Below, in pieces: positions 1-7,844 of a stretch of 7,844 bases of DNA. The notes beneath the pieces are model-generated. The model saw nothing but the letters and a program-made list of their open reading frames with translations, ran no database searches and had not been told where the DNA came from. Both the position numbers and the translations under genes were made by a program. This DNA is from Veillonellaceae bacterium. GTDB taxonomy: Bacteria > Bacillota_C > Negativicutes > UBA1444. The DNA is taken from positions 1 through 7,844 of the forward strand of contig JAAZNU010000148.1 in assembly GCA_012798135.1 (NCBI GenBank), given 5' to 3'. Each line of letters begins with the position of its first letter. Position 1 is the stretch's first letter.

Positions 1-283
1 CGAGACCGTCCATGGAGAGGAGGACGAGCGCCGCGACCACGAGGGACTTGTCGGCGATCGGGTCGAGGATCTTGCCGAGGTCGGTGATCAGCCCACGGGA
101 GCGGGCGAGGTGGCCATCGACCCGGTCAGTGAGCGCGGCGGCCACGAAGACGGCCGTGGCGGCCACCCGCATCACCGTGCCGTCCTGGAGGAAGAGCCAC
201 GCGAACACGGGCACCATCAGGATGCGGAGCACGGTGAGGACGTTGGCGATGTTCCAGGGGCTCACCTCCCGGTCAGTTGCCAC
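1..283 (-). CDS. pgsA: CDP-diacylglycerol-glycerol-3-phosphate 3-phosphatidyltransferase (partial, 3' end outside window)
   Basis: The product is a membrane enzyme that transfers a phosphatidyl group from CDP-diacylglycerol to glycerol-3-phosphate, giving phosphatidylglycerol phosphate, the precursor of phosphatidylglycerol and cardiolipin. About 94 N-terminal residues are visible. The full CDP-alcohol phosphotransferase signature D-x2-D-G-x2-A-R-x8-G-x3-D-x3-D is present, with Asp53, Asp56, Gly57, Arg61, Gly70, Asp74 and Asp78 (numbering from the GTG at 283). It is preceded by [13 protein letters not shown] and a hydrophobic first membrane segment at about residues 15-32. The start is uncertain. 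GTG at 283-281 has purine-rich stretches just upstream and overlaps ftsK by 22 nt. GTG at 265-263 overlaps the ftsK TGA by 3 nt but has GGGAG directly abutting it, with no room for a working ribosome-binding site. I prefer 283. The signature is shared by all CDP-alcohol transferases, so the pgsA name rests on the N-terminal sequence and on its place after ftsK. Confidence 0.92.
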   Translation of the reverse strand, partial: MATDREVSPWNIANVLTVLRILMVPVFAWLFLQDGTVMRVAATAVFVAAALTDRVDGHLARSRGLITDLGKILDPIADKSLVVAALVLLSMDGL

Positions 284-2742
284 GCATCCTCATCTCCGTC
301 GTCCTCCTCGAAGGAATCGACCCACTCGGGTTCCGGCTCGCCCCGGAGCATCGCCAGCGTGGCGGGAAGGTCATCCGGTTGGACCAGCACCTCACGCGCC
401 TTGGATCCCTCCGATGGTCCCACGATCTCGCGGGACTCGAGGAGGTCCATGAGCCGGCCCGCCTTCGCAAAGCCTACCCGCAGCTTCCGCTGCAGCATGG
501 AGGTGGACCCGAAGTTGGTGGTGATGACGAGCTCGGCGGCCTGCAGGAGCAGGTCGAGGTCGTCGCCGATGTCCTCGTCCACCTGCTTCTTCTGGGCGAC
601 CACCGCCACGTCGTCACGGTAGGAGGGCTTCATCTGGGCCTTCACGTGCGCCACGACGGCATGGACCTCGGCCTCGGACACCCACGCCCCCTGCACGCGC
701 ATGGGCTTGGCGCGGCCGGAGGGGTGGAAGAGCGCGTCGCCCTGCCCGATCAGCTTCTCCGCACCGGGCGAGTCGAGGATGACCCGGGAGTCGGCGAGCG
801 ACGACGTCGCGAACGCGAGCCGGGACGGCACGTTCGCCTTGATCAGGCCCGTGACGACGTCGACGGACGGCCGCTGCGTGGCCAGCACCAGGTGGATCCC
901 CGCCGCCCGCGCGAGCTGGGTGATGCGCTGGATCGAGGACTCGACGTCTCTCGGGGCGACCATCATGAGGTCGGCGAGCTCGTCGACGATCACGAGGAGG
1001 TACGGGTACGGGGCGATGACCCTCTCCGAGCCGGGAAGCGGCTCGACCCTGCCCGTCCGGACGGCAGCGTTGAAGTCGTCGATGTGCTTGTAGCCGAAGG
1101 CGGCGAGGTCGTCGTAGCGCATGTCCATCTCGCGCACGACCCACTCGAGGGCCTCCGCCGCCTTCTTCGGGTTGGTGATGATGGGCGTAATGAGGTGCGG
1201 GATGCCCTCGTAGATGGTGAGTTCCACCCGCTTGGGGTCGACCAGCACCATGCGCACCTGCTCCGGGGTGGCCCGCATCATGATGGACGTGATCATCGAG
1301 TTGATGAAGGAGGACTTGCCGGACCCGGTCGCGCCCGCCACCAGGAGGTGCGGCATCTTGGCGAGGTTCGCCACCACGTACCCGCCCTCGACGTCCTTCC
1401 CCACTCCCACGACCAGGGGATGCTCCGTCCGGAGCGCGTTGTGGGACCTCAGGACGTCACCCAGGGCCACGGTCTCCCGGTCGGCGTTGGGGATCTCGAT
1501 CCCGATCGCGGACTTGCCGGGGATCGGCGAGAGGATCCGGACATCGGCACTCGCCACCGCGTAGGCGATGTTCTTGGACAGCGCGGTCACGCGCTCGACC
1601 TTGGTTCCGGGCCCGAGTTCCACCTCGTAGCGCGTCACCGTGGGCCCGCGGGAGAACCCCGTGACCGTGGCAGGGATCTCGAACTCGTCGAACACGCTGG
1701 TGAGGCGCTCCACCACGTGGTCGTTGGTCGCCGACCTCACCTTGTGGGGTCCGCCCTTCACGAGCAGGTCGTCCCCCGGGAGCCGGTAGACGATGTCAGG
1801 GGAGAGTTCCAGTTGCTCGGCACGCGCCGGGAGGATCTGGGTCACCGGGGGCTCGAGGACCGCGTGCTCGTCCTCGGCGGACGCAGCGGTGGGAGCGGGC
1901 TTCCGTCGCCGCGGCGACGGCGCCGGCTCTGGCGCGGTCTCCTCGGTCGGCCGCTCGGACTCGACCGCCGAGTCGAACGGTTCGGGAGTCCGGCGCCGGA
2001 CACGGGGCGCAGCGGGCCGCTCCGCGGCGAGCTCGTCGGACGACTCCCGCCGGCGGAACAGTGCCGCGATCCGTCCCGGGACCGCCGCCACGGGAGTGGC
2101 GGTGATGATGAGCAGCGCGAGCACCGCGAGGAGGGCGAGCAGCGGAACGGCCGCCCAGACGGTGAAGAGCAGCACCAGTGGCGCGGCCAGGGCCCAGCCG
2201 AGCACGCCGCCCGCCGCCTCCGCCGCGGCGATGTCCGTGAACGGCGATGGCAGGTCGTTCCCGATGTGCACGAGGCCCGCCACCGCTGCGACGAGGATCG
2301 TGACGCCGATGGTCACCCTGCCGTTGGCCCGGGAGTCCTCGGGATTGCGGAAGAGCCGGATCGCCAGGATCGCGAAGAGCACGGGCAGGAGGACGCCGAG
2401 CACGCCGATCAGGCCGGCGGCGGCGTGGTGGATCACCTCCCCGGCGAGCCCCGAGAGGCCGAACCACTCGCGGATGGCCACCACGATCGCGAGCGCGAGC
2501 AGGAGGAAGGCGAGTCCGTCCTTCCGGAGTCGCGGGTCACCGCCCTTCGCGGCCCTTCCGATCGCGCGAGTCGTTCCACCCACCAGGCGTGCTCCTCCCA
2601 TCCAGGCTCCCCGCACCATGCGGAGGGGCAGTGGGCGCTTCCGGGCCGGCGTTCGTCGCGAGGCCGCGCCGGTTCGCCCCTTCGCGGCCGGCTTGGCCGG
2701 CGCACGGCGGGTCCGTGCGGGTGTCGAGGTGCGAGTGGCCAT
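262..2742 (-). CDS. ftsK: DNA translocase FtsK/SpoIIIE
   Basis: Septum-anchored, ATP-driven double-stranded DNA pump that clears and aligns chromosome termini during division. At 826 residues it is typical for actinobacteria. Order of parts: a very basic N-terminus (1-70, rich in Arg, Lys, Ala, Pro); hydrophobic membrane segments at about 76-91, 108-130, 144-161 and 178-219 (the last probably two helices); a Pro/Arg/Glu-rich linker at about 225-300; and the motor. Walker A is GATGSGKS at 470-477 (Lys476), and Walker B is [11 protein letters not shown] with Asp587-Glu588. The conserved [17 protein letters not shown] and [13 protein letters not shown] stretches follow. A C-terminal gamma winged helix at about 735-785 ([20 protein letters not shown]) would read polar DNA motifs, and an acidic tail of about 40 residues ends the protein. 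The ATG at 2742 has no strong Shine-Dalgarno, but TACGGT lies 8 nt upstream. It starts 50 bp after rnj and overlaps pgsA. Confidence 0.97.
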   Translation of the reverse strand: MATRTSTPARTRRAPAKPAAKGRTGAASRRTPARKRPLPLRMVRGAWMGGARLVGGTTRAIGRAAKGGDPRLRKDGLAFLLLALAIVVAIREWFGLSGLAGEVIHHAAAGLIGVLGVLLPVLFAILAIRLFRNPEDSRANGRVTIGVTILVAAVAGLVHIGNDLPSPFTDIAAAEAAGGVLGWALAAPLVLLFTVWAAVPLLALLAVLALLIITATPVAAVPGRIAALFRRRESSDELAAERPAAPRVRRRTPEPFDSAVESERPTEETAPEPAPSPRRRKPAPTAASAEDEHAVLEPPVTQILPARAEQLELSPDIVYRLPGDDLLVKGGPHKVRSATNDHVVERLTSVFDEFEIPATVTGFSRGPTVTRYEVELGPGTKVERVTALSKNIAYAVASADVRILSPIPGKSAIGIEIPNADRETVALGDVLRSHNALRTEHPLVVGVGKDVEGGYVVANLAKMPHLLVAGATGSGKSSFINSMITSIMMRATPEQVRMVLVDPKRVELTIYEGIPHLITPIITNPKKAAEALEWVVREMDMRYDDLAAFGYKHIDDFNAAVRTGRVEPLPGSERVIAPYPYLLVIVDELADLMMVAPRDVESSIQRITQLARAAGIHLVLATQRPSVDVVTGLIKANVPSRLAFATSSLADSRVILDSPGAEKLIGQGDALFHPSGRAKPMRVQGAWVSEAEVHAVVAHVKAQMKPSYRDDVAVVAQKKQVDEDIGDDLDLLLQAAELVITTNFGSTSMLQRKLRVGFAKAGRLMDLLESREIVGPSEGSKAREVLVQPDDLPATLAMLRGEPEPEWVDSFEEDDGDEDAWQLTGR

Positions 2743-2792
2743 ATGAGGTCACCGTATCCCGGCGCCGTCCCCATTCCGAAGGGGCACGCCGC
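2743..2792 (-). other. rnj-ftsK intergenic spacer
   Basis: A 50-bp spacer. Besides the TACGGT element it contains a 4-bp CCCC/GGGG inverted repeat with an 8-nt loop (2771-2786) and the palindrome CGGCGCCG (2760-2767). Neither is followed by a T run, so read-through from rnj into ftsK is plausible alongside a separate ftsK promoter. Confidence 0.5.
2751..2756 (-). promoter_or_regulatory. Candidate -10 element for ftsK
   Basis: In the 50-bp gap between rnj and ftsK the minus strand reads TACGGT followed by 8 nt and the ftsK ATG. A weak -35-like TTCGGA lies at 2780-2775, 18 bp upstream. The same hexamer TACGGT precedes dapA. GGTGA overlaps the element and could instead act as a poor ribosome-binding site 6 nt before the ATG, so the two readings compete. 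Confidence 0.4.
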
Positions 2793-4475
2793 TCACGTCT
2801 CGATGACCACCGGGATGATGATCGGACGACGCCGCAGCTTCTGCGACGCGAACCGGCCCACCATGCGCCGCAGGACCTGCTGGAGCTGGTGGGGGTCGGT
2901 CGAGTCCCGGGCCGCATCGGCCAGGGCCAGCGCGAGGTCGTCCCGGATCGGGTCGAAGACCGATTCCCCCTCCGGGATGCCGCGGGCCTGGATGTGCGGT
3001 CCCACGACGATCTCCCCGGACGTCGCGTCGACGGCGGCGAAGATCGAGATGAACCCCTCCTCGCTGAGCGTCCGGCGGTCCTTGAGCTCGGCGTCGGTGA
3101 TCTCCCCGACGGAGGATCCGTCGACGTAGATGTAGCCGCAGGGGACGGCACCCGCGATCCGGGCCACGCCGTCGGCCAGGTCCACGACCACGCCGTCCTC
3201 GGCGAGCATCACCCGCTCCGCCGGCACCCCGGTCTGGACGGCGAGCGCACCGTTCGCGACGAGGTGGCGGATCTCGCCGTGGATCGGCAGCACGTTGCGG
3301 GGCTGGACGATGTTGTAGCAGTAGAGCAACTCACCGGCGGAGGCGTGACCCGAGACGTGGACGCGGGCGTTCGCCTGGTGCACCACCCTGGCCCCGAGCC
3401 GCATGAGCCCGTTGATGACGCGGTAGACGGAGTTCTCGTTCCCCGGAATGAGCGAGGACGCGAAGATGACCGTGTCCCCCGCGCCCACCGACACCTTGTG
3501 GTCCCTGTTCGCCATGCGGGCGAGGACCGCCATGGGTTCGCCCTGGGATCCGGTGGCCATGAGCACCACCTTGTTGGCGGGGAGCTGTTCGACCGTTCGC
3601 AGGTCGACGAGGATCCCGTCGGGCACGTCGAGGTAGCCGAGCTCGGCCGCGATGCCCATGTTGCGCACCATCGACCGGCCGACGAGGCACACCTTCCGGC
3701 CATGGCGGGCGGCGGAGTTGAGGACCTGCTGGACGCGGTGGACGTGGGAGGCGAAGGACGCCACCACGATCTTGCCCGCGGACTGCGCGAACACCGAGTC
3801 CAGCACCGGGCCGATCTCGCGTTCGTGGGCGGTGAACCCGGGGACCTCCGCGTTGGTGGAGTCCACCATGAAGAGGTCCACGCCCTCCTCGCCGAAGCGG
3901 GCGAACGCCCGGAGGTCGGTGATCCGGCCGTCGAGCGGGAGCTGGTCCATCTTGAAGTCGCCGGTGTGCAGCACGTTCCCGGCGTCGGTGCGGATCATGA
4001 CGGCGAGCCCGTCCGGGATCGAGTGGTTCACCGCGACGAACTCGCACTCGAAGGGCCCGAAGTCCTCGGTCTGTCCCTCCCGGACGGTCAGCGTGTAGGG
4101 GCTGATCCGGTGTTCCTTCAGCTTCGCCTCGACGAACGCCAGCGTGAGCTCCGAGCCGATCACCGGGATGTCGGGGCGCTTGCGGAGCAGGTACGGCACG
4201 GCGCCGATGTGGTCCTCGTGGCCGTGGGTGAGGACGAGGGCCACGACGTCGTCGAGCCGCCCCTCGATGTGGCTGAGGTCCGGGAGGATGAGGTCCACCC
4301 CGGGGTGGTGGTCCTCGGGGAAGAGCACCCCGCAGTCGACGACGAGCAGCTTGCCGTCGATCTCGAGGACCGTCATGTTGCGCCCCACCTCGCCGAGCCC
4401 TCCCAGGGGCAGGATGCGAAGGGTGCCGGGCTTCAGTCGCGCCGGACGGGCCAGTTCAGGATGGGGATGGCTCAC
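2793..4475 (-). CDS. rnj: Ribonuclease J (metallo-beta-lactamase/beta-CASP nuclease)
   Basis: Zinc-dependent RNase with 5'-3' exonuclease and endonuclease activity in RNA maturation and decay, in the cytoplasm. It has 560 residues, normal for a single actinobacterial RNase J. The metallo-beta-lactamase core shows LPLGGLGEVGRNM at 22-34, THGHEDHIGA with His84, His86, Asp88 and His89, then His151 (VNHSIPDG) and Asp173 (HTGDFKMD). The beta-CASP insert holds ASFASHVHR at 239-247 and ATGSQGEPMA at 307-316. It is followed by HVSGHAS (His373, His377) and LPIHGE (His399), which bind substrate phosphate or metal. A C-terminal domain completes the protein. The start is GTG at 4475 because AGGA sits 7 nt upstream; the nearby ATG at 4484-4482 runs into a stop after three codons, and any longer reading runs back into dapA in another frame. 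It begins 22 bp after the dapA stop, so co-transcription is likely. Confidence 0.97.
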   Translation of the reverse strand: MSHPHPELARPARLKPGTLRILPLGGLGEVGRNMTVLEIDGKLLVVDCGVLFPEDHHPGVDLILPDLSHIEGRLDDVVALVLTHGHEDHIGAVPYLLRKRPDIPVIGSELTLAFVEAKLKEHRISPYTLTVREGQTEDFGPFECEFVAVNHSIPDGLAVMIRTDAGNVLHTGDFKMDQLPLDGRITDLRAFARFGEEGVDLFMVDSTNAEVPGFTAHEREIGPVLDSVFAQSAGKIVVASFASHVHRVQQVLNSAARHGRKVCLVGRSMVRNMGIAAELGYLDVPDGILVDLRTVEQLPANKVVLMATGSQGEPMAVLARMANRDHKVSVGAGDTVIFASSLIPGNENSVYRVINGLMRLGARVVHQANARVHVSGHASAGELLYCYNIVQPRNVLPIHGEIRHLVANGALAVQTGVPAERVMLAEDGVVVDLADGVARIAGAVPCGYIYVDGSSVGEITDAELKDRRTLSEEGFISIFAAVDATSGEIVVGPHIQARGIPEGESVFDPIRDDLALALADAARDSTDPHQLQQVLRRMVGRFASQKLRRRPIIIPVVIET

Positions 4476-4482
4476 GGGACCA

Positions 4483-4486
4483 TCCT
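4483..4486 (-). promoter_or_regulatory. Ribosome-binding site of rnj
   Basis: On the minus strand AGGA lies 7 nt before the GTG at 4475, inside the 22-bp dapA-rnj gap. This site decides the start codon of rnj and makes it the clearest Shine-Dalgarno-led gene here, in contrast to dapB, dapA and ftsK. Confidence 0.7.
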
Positions 4487-4497
4487 GCCACGGGCAC

Positions 4498-4510
4498 CTA
4501 CCCCAGGTAG
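4498..4510 (-). repeat. Short perfect hairpin across the dapA stop codon
   Basis: On the minus strand the sequence reads CTACC-TGG-GGTAG, a perfect 5-bp inverted repeat with a 3-nt loop. It contains the last dapA codons and the TAG stop and lies 22 nt before the rnj GTG. No T-rich run follows, so it does not look like an intrinsic terminator. It may be a chance product of the codons. A role in dapA-rnj coupling or as an RNA-processing structure is only a possibility. Confidence 0.35.
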
Positions 4511-5391
4511 CCGAGGGCCCGCATGGCGGCGAGGAGCGCGGTGCGCTGGCCGTCCGTGGGCGGCACGAGCGGCAGTCGGAGGTGCGCCGTCCCGATAAGG
4601 CCGAGCTCGTGGACCGCGTGCTTCGCCAGCACGGCACCCTGCCCGGTCCCCATGATGGCGTCCACGAGCGGCAGGAGCTCGTCGTGGACGGCGAGCGCAC
4701 CGGCGAGGTCGGAGGCGACGACGGCGTCGACCATGCGGCGGTACCTGTCGGCGGCGACGTGGCCGACGACGGACACCACGCCCACCGCGCCGTGCGTCAG
4801 GAAGGAGAGGTTCAGCGGATCGTCCCCCGAGTAGGTGGCGAGGCCGGTCTCGCGCCCGCGCCGGCAACCGGCGACGGCGTTGCCGGTGGCATCCTTCACG
4901 GCGAGGATGTTGGGGTGGTGCGCGAGACGCGCGGACGCCTCCGGGCCGATGGCGACGCCGGTGCGTCCGGGGATGTCGTAGAGCATGACGGGCAGGTCGG
5001 TGGCCGAGGCCACCGTCTCGATGTGGACCGCGACACCCTCCTGGGAGGGGCGGTTGTAGTACGGCGATACGACGAGCAGCGCGTCCGCGCCTGCCTCGGC
5101 GGCGCACTCGGCCATCCGGACGGCGTGCGCGGTGTCGTTCGAACCGGCGCCGGCCACCACCTTGGCCCGGCCACCGACGGCGCCGACGACGGCGCGCACG
5201 AGGTCCGCCTTCTCCGGTCCGTGGGTGGTGGGTGACTCGCCGGTGGTCCCGGAGACGACGAGCCCGTCACACCCCGCCGTGACGAGGTGGTCGGCGAGCC
5301 GAGCCGCGGAGTCGAGGTCCATGCTCCCGTCCGCGTGGAAGGGGGTGACCATGGCGGTGAGTACCGTACCGAAGGTGGCGCGTGCGTCCAT
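4498..5391 (-). CDS. dapA: 4-hydroxy-tetrahydrodipicolinate synthase
   Basis: Cytoplasmic class I aldolase that condenses pyruvate with aspartate-4-semialdehyde, the first committed step towards diaminopimelate and lysine. The 297-residue TIM barrel has every expected active-site residue: the GTTGES pyruvate loop with Thr49-Thr50; SPYYNRP with Tyr112, the tyrosine of the proton relay; YDIPGRTG with Tyr138 and Arg143; and VKDATG with the Schiff-base Lys166. Gly-rich GVVSV follows at about 200-210. The start is ATG at 5391. The open frame continues upstream with a shifted, low-quality amino acid composition across the GNAT gene, which argues for the short form, and residues from ATFGTVLTAMVTPF onwards fit the family start. 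No Shine-Dalgarno is visible; TACGGT 7 nt upstream suggests a leaderless transcript. It is divergent from the GNAT gene and followed by rnj after 22 bp. Confidence 0.96.
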   Translation of the reverse strand: MDARATFGTVLTAMVTPFHADGSMDLDSAARLADHLVTAGCDGLVVSGTTGESPTTHGPEKADLVRAVVGAVGGRAKVVAGAGSNDTAHAVRMAECAAEAGADALLVVSPYYNRPSQEGVAVHIETVASATDLPVMLYDIPGRTGVAIGPEASARLAHHPNILAVKDATGNAVAGCRRGRETGLATYSGDDPLNLSFLTHGAVGVVSVVGHVAADRYRRMVDAVVASDLAGALAVHDELLPLVDAIMGTGQGAVLAKHAVHELGLIGTAHLRLPLVPPTDGQRTALLAAMRALGYLG

Positions 5392-5398
5392 GGGAGCG

Positions 5399-5404
5399 AC
5401 CGTA
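5399..5404 (-). promoter_or_regulatory. Candidate -10 element for leaderless dapA mRNA
   Basis: The minus strand reads TACGGT followed by 7 nt and then the dapA ATG. This fits the TAnnnT -10 consensus of actinobacterial promoters placed so that transcription would begin at or next to the A of ATG. No good -35 hexamer is visible 16-19 bp further upstream, and no Shine-Dalgarno competes. No lysine riboswitch could fit between this element and the ATG. Confidence 0.5.
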
Positions 5405-5443
5405 GCGCAGTCGCGCCGGGAGGTCCGGGACGCGCCGATGGGT

Positions 5444-5449
5444 GATACT
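5444..5449 (+). promoter_or_regulatory. Candidate -10 element for the GNAT gene
   Basis: GATACT lies 6 nt before the ATG at 5456, which would put the transcription start on or next to the start codon. It departs from TAnnnT only at the first base. There is no Shine-Dalgarno in the short leader and no clear -35 hexamer. It faces away from the dapA element 40 bp to the left, so the two genes share one 64-bp divergent control region. Confidence 0.4.
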
Positions 5450-5455
5450 TGCCGG

Positions 5456-6007
5456 ATGGCCGATGTCTCCGTGCGCCCCGCCCTCCCCGCCGACTCGCCG
5501 CGGATCGGTGAGATCCACGCCGCCACCATGCGGCTCGCCGTGGAGGCCGGGCTGCGGGAGTCCCTCGACCCGGAGCTCGCCGCGGGCTTCGACCCCGCCG
5601 CCTTCACCGTGCAGTGGGAGCGTGCGATCGCCGCTCCTCCCTCCCCGCTCCACCGGGTGCTGACGGCCCTCGACCGGTCGGCCGTGGTCGGGTTCGCCGC
5701 CATCGCGCCGGTGGAGGAGTCCGTCCGCACCGGCCTGGAGGGTGACCCGCCCGAGGCGGAGATCGTCGCCCTCGAGGTGGACCCGGCCCACGGCAGGTCG
5801 GGGCACGGCTCCCGACTCCTCGCCGCCTGCGTGGACGTGCTCCGGCAGCAGAACGCCGGCCACGTGATGACGTGGGCGGTCCAGGGCGACGATCCCCGGG
5901 CGCGCTTCCTCTCCTCGGCGGGTTTCGCCCCGCTGGGGATGCGCCGCACCTGGCAGGTCGGGGACGGCACCGTCTCCCAGATCGCCTGGCACGCCGCGCT
6001 CGCCTGA
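5456..6007 (+). CDS. GNAT-family N-acetyltransferase
   Basis: A 183-residue protein of the GCN5-related acetyltransferase fold, expected to move an acetyl group from acetyl-CoA to an amine; the substrate is unknown. It starts with a beta strand typical of the family (VSVRPALPADSPRIGEIH), then SAVVGFAAIAP, motif A as EIVALEVDPAHGRSGHGSRL at about residues 101-120, and motif B near FLSSAGFAPLG. The acetyl-CoA pyrophosphate loop normally reads Q/R-x-x-G-x-G/A. Here it reads G-R-S-G-H-G, so the first position is glycine. The ATG at 5456 is chosen because it opens the family fold and sits behind GATACT; upstream sequence in the same frame only shadows dapA. It is the one plus-strand gene, convergent with dapB and divergent from dapA. 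Third-position GC matches the neighbours, so nothing marks recent transfer. Confidence 0.9.
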   Translation: MADVSVRPALPADSPRIGEIHAATMRLAVEAGLRESLDPELAAGFDPAAFTVQWERAIAAPPSPLHRVLTALDRSAVVGFAAIAPVEESVRTGLEGDPPEAEIVALEVDPAHGRSGHGSRLLAACVDVLRQQNAGHVMTWAVQGDDPRARFLSSAGFAPLGMRRTWQVGDGTVSQIAWHAALA

Positions 6008-6055
6008 CGCCCGGACTGGCGCCGCGACGGATCGCGACCGACTCAACCGCGACGC

Positions 6056-7844
<1,789 letters not shown>

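Noticed and set aside
2885..2892. GCTGGTGG, identical to the E. coli Chi site
   Set aside because: It lies inside rnj, the octamer is expected often in GC-rich DNA, and actinobacteria use different end-processing enzymes and motifs.
277..3129. A 950-codon plus-strand open frame antisense to ftsK and the end of rnj
   Set aside because: It is very rich in His, Arg, Asp, Val and Gly with no domain. It is the kind of shadow frame that GC-rich third positions create opposite a real gene, and ftsK on the other strand is unambiguous.
2589..4598. A 669-codon plus-strand open frame antisense to rnj
   Set aside because: Same low-information His/Asp/Val/Arg composition; RNase J motifs occupy the opposite strand throughout.
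5392..5455. Possible lysine riboswitch upstream of dapA
   Set aside because: The intergenic space is 64 bp, far shorter than a lysine riboswitch, and shows no multi-stem structure.
5392..5970. Upstream extension of the dapA reading frame across the GNAT gene
   Set aside because: The extension has Ser/Arg/Ala-rich shadow composition and would completely overlap the GNAT gene; the DapA family begins near the ATG at 5391.
6008..6055. Possible bidirectional terminator between the GNAT gene and dapB
   Set aside because: The best stem, around CGGATCGCGACCG, has only 3 sound base pairs at its ends and no T run on either side.

Overview
This window is a piece of a high-GC actinobacterial chromosome carrying a conserved housekeeping block. 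Six of the seven genes read on the minus strand, in transcription order: an M16 zinc peptidase (5' end outside the window), dapB, dapA, rnj (RNase J), ftsK and pgsA (3' end outside the window). This order matches the pepR-dapB-...-dapA-rnj-ftsK-pgsA layout I recall from Mycobacterium and Streptomyces. DapB is also the short actinobacterial type. A phylum-level assignment to Actinomycetota is well supported; genus and family cannot be read from this window, and thyX, which often sits between dapB and dapA, is absent.

Layout. 7844-6840: M16 peptidase. 6828-6082: dapB, 11 bp downstream of the peptidase. 6008-6081: a short convergent gap holding a 19-bp tandem duplication that overlaps the dapB stop codon. 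5456-6007: a GNAT acetyltransferase on the plus strand, convergent with dapB and divergent from dapA. 5392-5455: a 64-bp divergent promoter region. 5391-4498: dapA. 4475-2793: rnj. 2742-262: ftsK. 283-1: pgsA, overlapping the end of ftsK.

How the genes work together. DapA and DapB catalyse the first two dedicated steps of the diaminopimelate/lysine branch, supplying meso-DAP for peptidoglycan and lysine for protein. FtsK couples chromosome segregation to septation, PgsA makes the precursor of phosphatidylglycerol and cardiolipin, RNase J processes and degrades RNA, and the M16 peptidase is a processing or turnover protease. The set is thus envelope growth, division and RNA metabolism. The GNAT gene is the only accessory-looking member.

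The most interesting signal is in the translation starts. dapB, dapA and ftsK lack a convincing Shine-Dalgarno sequence, yet each has a TAnnnT hexamer 7-8 nt before its ATG, and the GNAT gene has GATACT 6 nt before its ATG. This is the spacing expected of a -10 element driving a leaderless mRNA. rnj and probably pgsA have purine-rich ribosome-binding sites instead. I see no mobile element, CRISPR array, RNA gene, convincing intrinsic terminator or undescribed multi-gene system; the window is mostly ordinary core genome.
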